This document shows positions 5,199-6,077 of a stretch of 6,077 nt of DNA, piece by piece. Positions within the stretch are counted from its first letter, which is position 1. Every line of letters begins with the position of its first letter. The translations under genes were made by a program, and so were the position numbers. The DNA comes from Tannerellaceae bacterium (GTDB lineage Bacteria > Bacteroidota > Bacteroidia > Bacteroidales > Tannerellaceae). Where the stretch lies: assembly GCA_031267205.1 (NCBI GenBank), contig JAIRZN010000179.1:1-6077 (forward strand). The letters are read 5' to 3'. The notes beneath the pieces are model-generated. The model was given only the letters and a program-made list of their open reading frames with translations. It was not told the DNA's origin and searched no databases.

Positions 5199-5906
5199 AT
5201 GACAAAATACAAGCGTGTGCTGCTTAAACTTAGCGGCGAGTCTCTTATGGGAGGCAAATCTTACGGCATCGACGAGGTACGCCTCCATGAATATGCCTGC
5301 CAGGTGTGTGAAATAGCGGAAATGGGTGTGCAGACGGGAATCGTTATCGGCGGGGGTAATATATTCCGCGGACTGAGCGGCGCGTCTAAGGGTTTCGACC
5401 GTGTACGGGGAGACCAGATGGGGATGCTGGCTACGGTTATCAATAGTCTCGCACTATGCTCGGCGCTGACGGCCTTGGGCGTTAAGACCAAGGTGTTGAC
5501 CGCTACCCGCATGGAGCCTATCGGAGAGTATTACAACAAGTGGAGGGCGGTTGAGCTGATGCAGGAGGGGTGCATCGTCATCATGTCGGGGGGGACGGGC
5601 AATCCGTTTTTCACTACCGATACAGGGGCGTCCCTCAGGGCAATAGAAACGGAGGCCGACGTTATGCTCAAGGGCACGCGCGTGGACGGTATCTATTCCG
5701 CAGACCCGGAGAAAGACCCTGCGGCCGTGAGGTTTGATAAAATCACTTACGACCGTATCTATGAGCTTGGACTTAAGGTTATGGATCTTACGGCTACCAT
5801 AATGTGCAAGGAAAACAGCCTCCCGATAGTCGTCTTCGACATGGATACGCCCGGAAACCTGAAAAGGGTCATCAACGGCGAGCCTGTCGGCACCTTAGTC
5901 TATTGA
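5199..5906 (+). CDS. pyrH: UMP kinase PyrH
   Basis: This 235-residue cytoplasmic kinase of the amino-acid kinase fold phosphorylates UMP to UDP with ATP, a committed step of pyrimidine nucleotide synthesis; bacterial enzymes are hexameric and usually inhibited by UTP. An N-terminal LKLSGE (9-14) carries the conserved phosphate-binding lysine. GGGNIFRG (51-58) and GDQMGMLAT (71-79, with D72) form the UMP-binding region, GGTGNPFFTTDT (131-142) lies over the UMP and phosphate site, and KGTRVDGIYSADP (158-170) is the ATP-binding segment. The length is standard. I chose the ATG at 5199; an in-frame GTG at 5190 would add VFK and is less likely. It is transcribed divergently from the DoxX-like gene. 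A hairpin follows the stop and the next gene converges, so it appears monocistronic here, without frr downstream. Confidence 0.96.
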   Translation: MTKYKRVLLKLSGESLMGGKSYGIDEVRLHEYACQVCEIAEMGVQTGIVIGGGNIFRGLSGASKGFDRVRGDQMGMLATVINSLALCSALTALGVKTKVLTATRMEPIGEYYNKWRAVELMQEGCIVIMSGGTGNPFFTTDTGASLRAIETEADVMLKGTRVDGIYSADPEKDPAAVRFDKITYDRIYELGLKVMDLTATIMCKENSLPIVVFDMDTPGNLKRVINGEPVGTLVY

Positions 5907-5910
5907 CAGG

Positions 5911-5936
5911 CGCGGCAAGGGGGATTCCTTGCCGCG
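5911..5936. terminator. Hairpin between pyrH and the convergent barrel gene
   Basis: CGCGGCAAGG (5911-5920) pairs perfectly with CCTTGCCGCG (5927-5936) around a GGGATT loop, starting 4 bp after the pyrH stop. Neither strand has a T-tract after the stem, so it is not a textbook intrinsic terminator. Its position between two convergent 3' ends suggests shared transcript-end formation or 3'-end protection. Confidence 0.5.
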
Positions 5937-5948
5937 ATGAATTAAACT

Positions 5949-6077
5949 CTAAAAGCGGTTGATGTCGTCCGCCGCCGCGCTGCCGCCGCGGTACTTCCTG
6001 TTGTAATTGTTGAACATGTATGTGACGGACAGCGTCACGTAGCGGGTTTCGTTCTTCTTGTCCGCATTCCAGCGCAG
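5949..6077 (-). CDS. C-terminus of a TonB-linked outer-membrane beta-barrel protein (partial)
   Basis: The minus strand is open from the right edge to a TAG (complement of 5949-5951), giving 42 residues, and the gene continues outside the window. The sequence begins LRWNADKKNETRYVTLSVTYMF and continues NNYNRKYRGGSAAADDINRF. It contains a final amphipathic strand (YVTLSVTYMF) and ends in Phe, as outer-membrane barrels do for BAM recognition. The KYRGG...DDINRF tail is, as I recall the family, typical of Bacteroidetes outer-membrane barrel proteins related to TonB-dependent receptors (OMP_b-brl_3 type, with an N-terminal carboxypeptidase-regulatory-like domain). The substrate cannot be told from this fragment. 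It converges with pyrH across a 10-bp hairpin. Confidence 0.75.
   Translation of the reverse strand: MRWNADKKNETRYVTLSVTYMFNNYNRKYRGGSAAADDINRF

Overview
The window looks like a Bacteroidota (order Bacteroidales) chromosome segment. The evidence is exact matches to the Bacteroidetes -7 promoter element TAnnTTTG upstream of three genes, almost no strong Shine-Dalgarno sequences, and a DoxX plus Tat-type Gfo/Idh/MocA oxidoreductase pair. The right edge also carries a C-terminus typical of Bacteroidetes TonB-linked outer-membrane barrels (FNNY..KYRGG...DDINRF). I cannot name the genus.

Left part (1-858): the 3' end of an unrecognised, probably exported protein gene is followed by a strong intrinsic terminator (282-321). 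Next comes an otherwise gene-free stretch holding the most unusual structure here. It is an array of twelve 21-bp units in exact phase (419-666), each an inverted repeat CTATGTT-NNN-AACATAG (variants in several units) separated by 4-nt spacers. The symmetry axis falls on a codon, so both strands are open and both encode nearly the same heptapeptide, YV-x-NI-[E/Q]-[L/F]. On the minus strand the repeat sits inside a 158-codon open frame (264-740) with protein-like flanks but no ATG, GTG or TTG ahead of the repeats.

Middle (859-2916, plus strand): a small ribbon-helix-helix-like protein overlaps tadA (tRNA adenosine deaminase) through an ATGA junction. A dihydrolipoyl dehydrogenase follows 43 bp or less downstream. 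These three probably form one transcription unit from a promoter at 846-853.

Right part: on the minus strand a DoxX-family membrane protein (4560-5060) and a 547-residue Gfo/Idh/MocA oxidoreductase with a twin-arginine leader (2913-4556) lie 3 bp apart and look like an operon. The oxidoreductase gene converges on the dihydrolipoyl dehydrogenase gene so tightly that the two stop codons overlap. The DoxX gene diverges from pyrH (UMP kinase, 5199-5906), and their candidate -7 promoter boxes are back to back, one base apart. After pyrH come a 10-bp hairpin and the converging 3' end of an outer-membrane barrel protein gene that runs off the right edge.

The genes are mostly housekeeping (tRNA modification, 2-oxoacid dehydrogenase or glycine cleavage chemistry, pyrimidine nucleotide synthesis). 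The accessory interest lies in the palindromic, ambigrammatic array and in the DoxX/oxidoreductase module.
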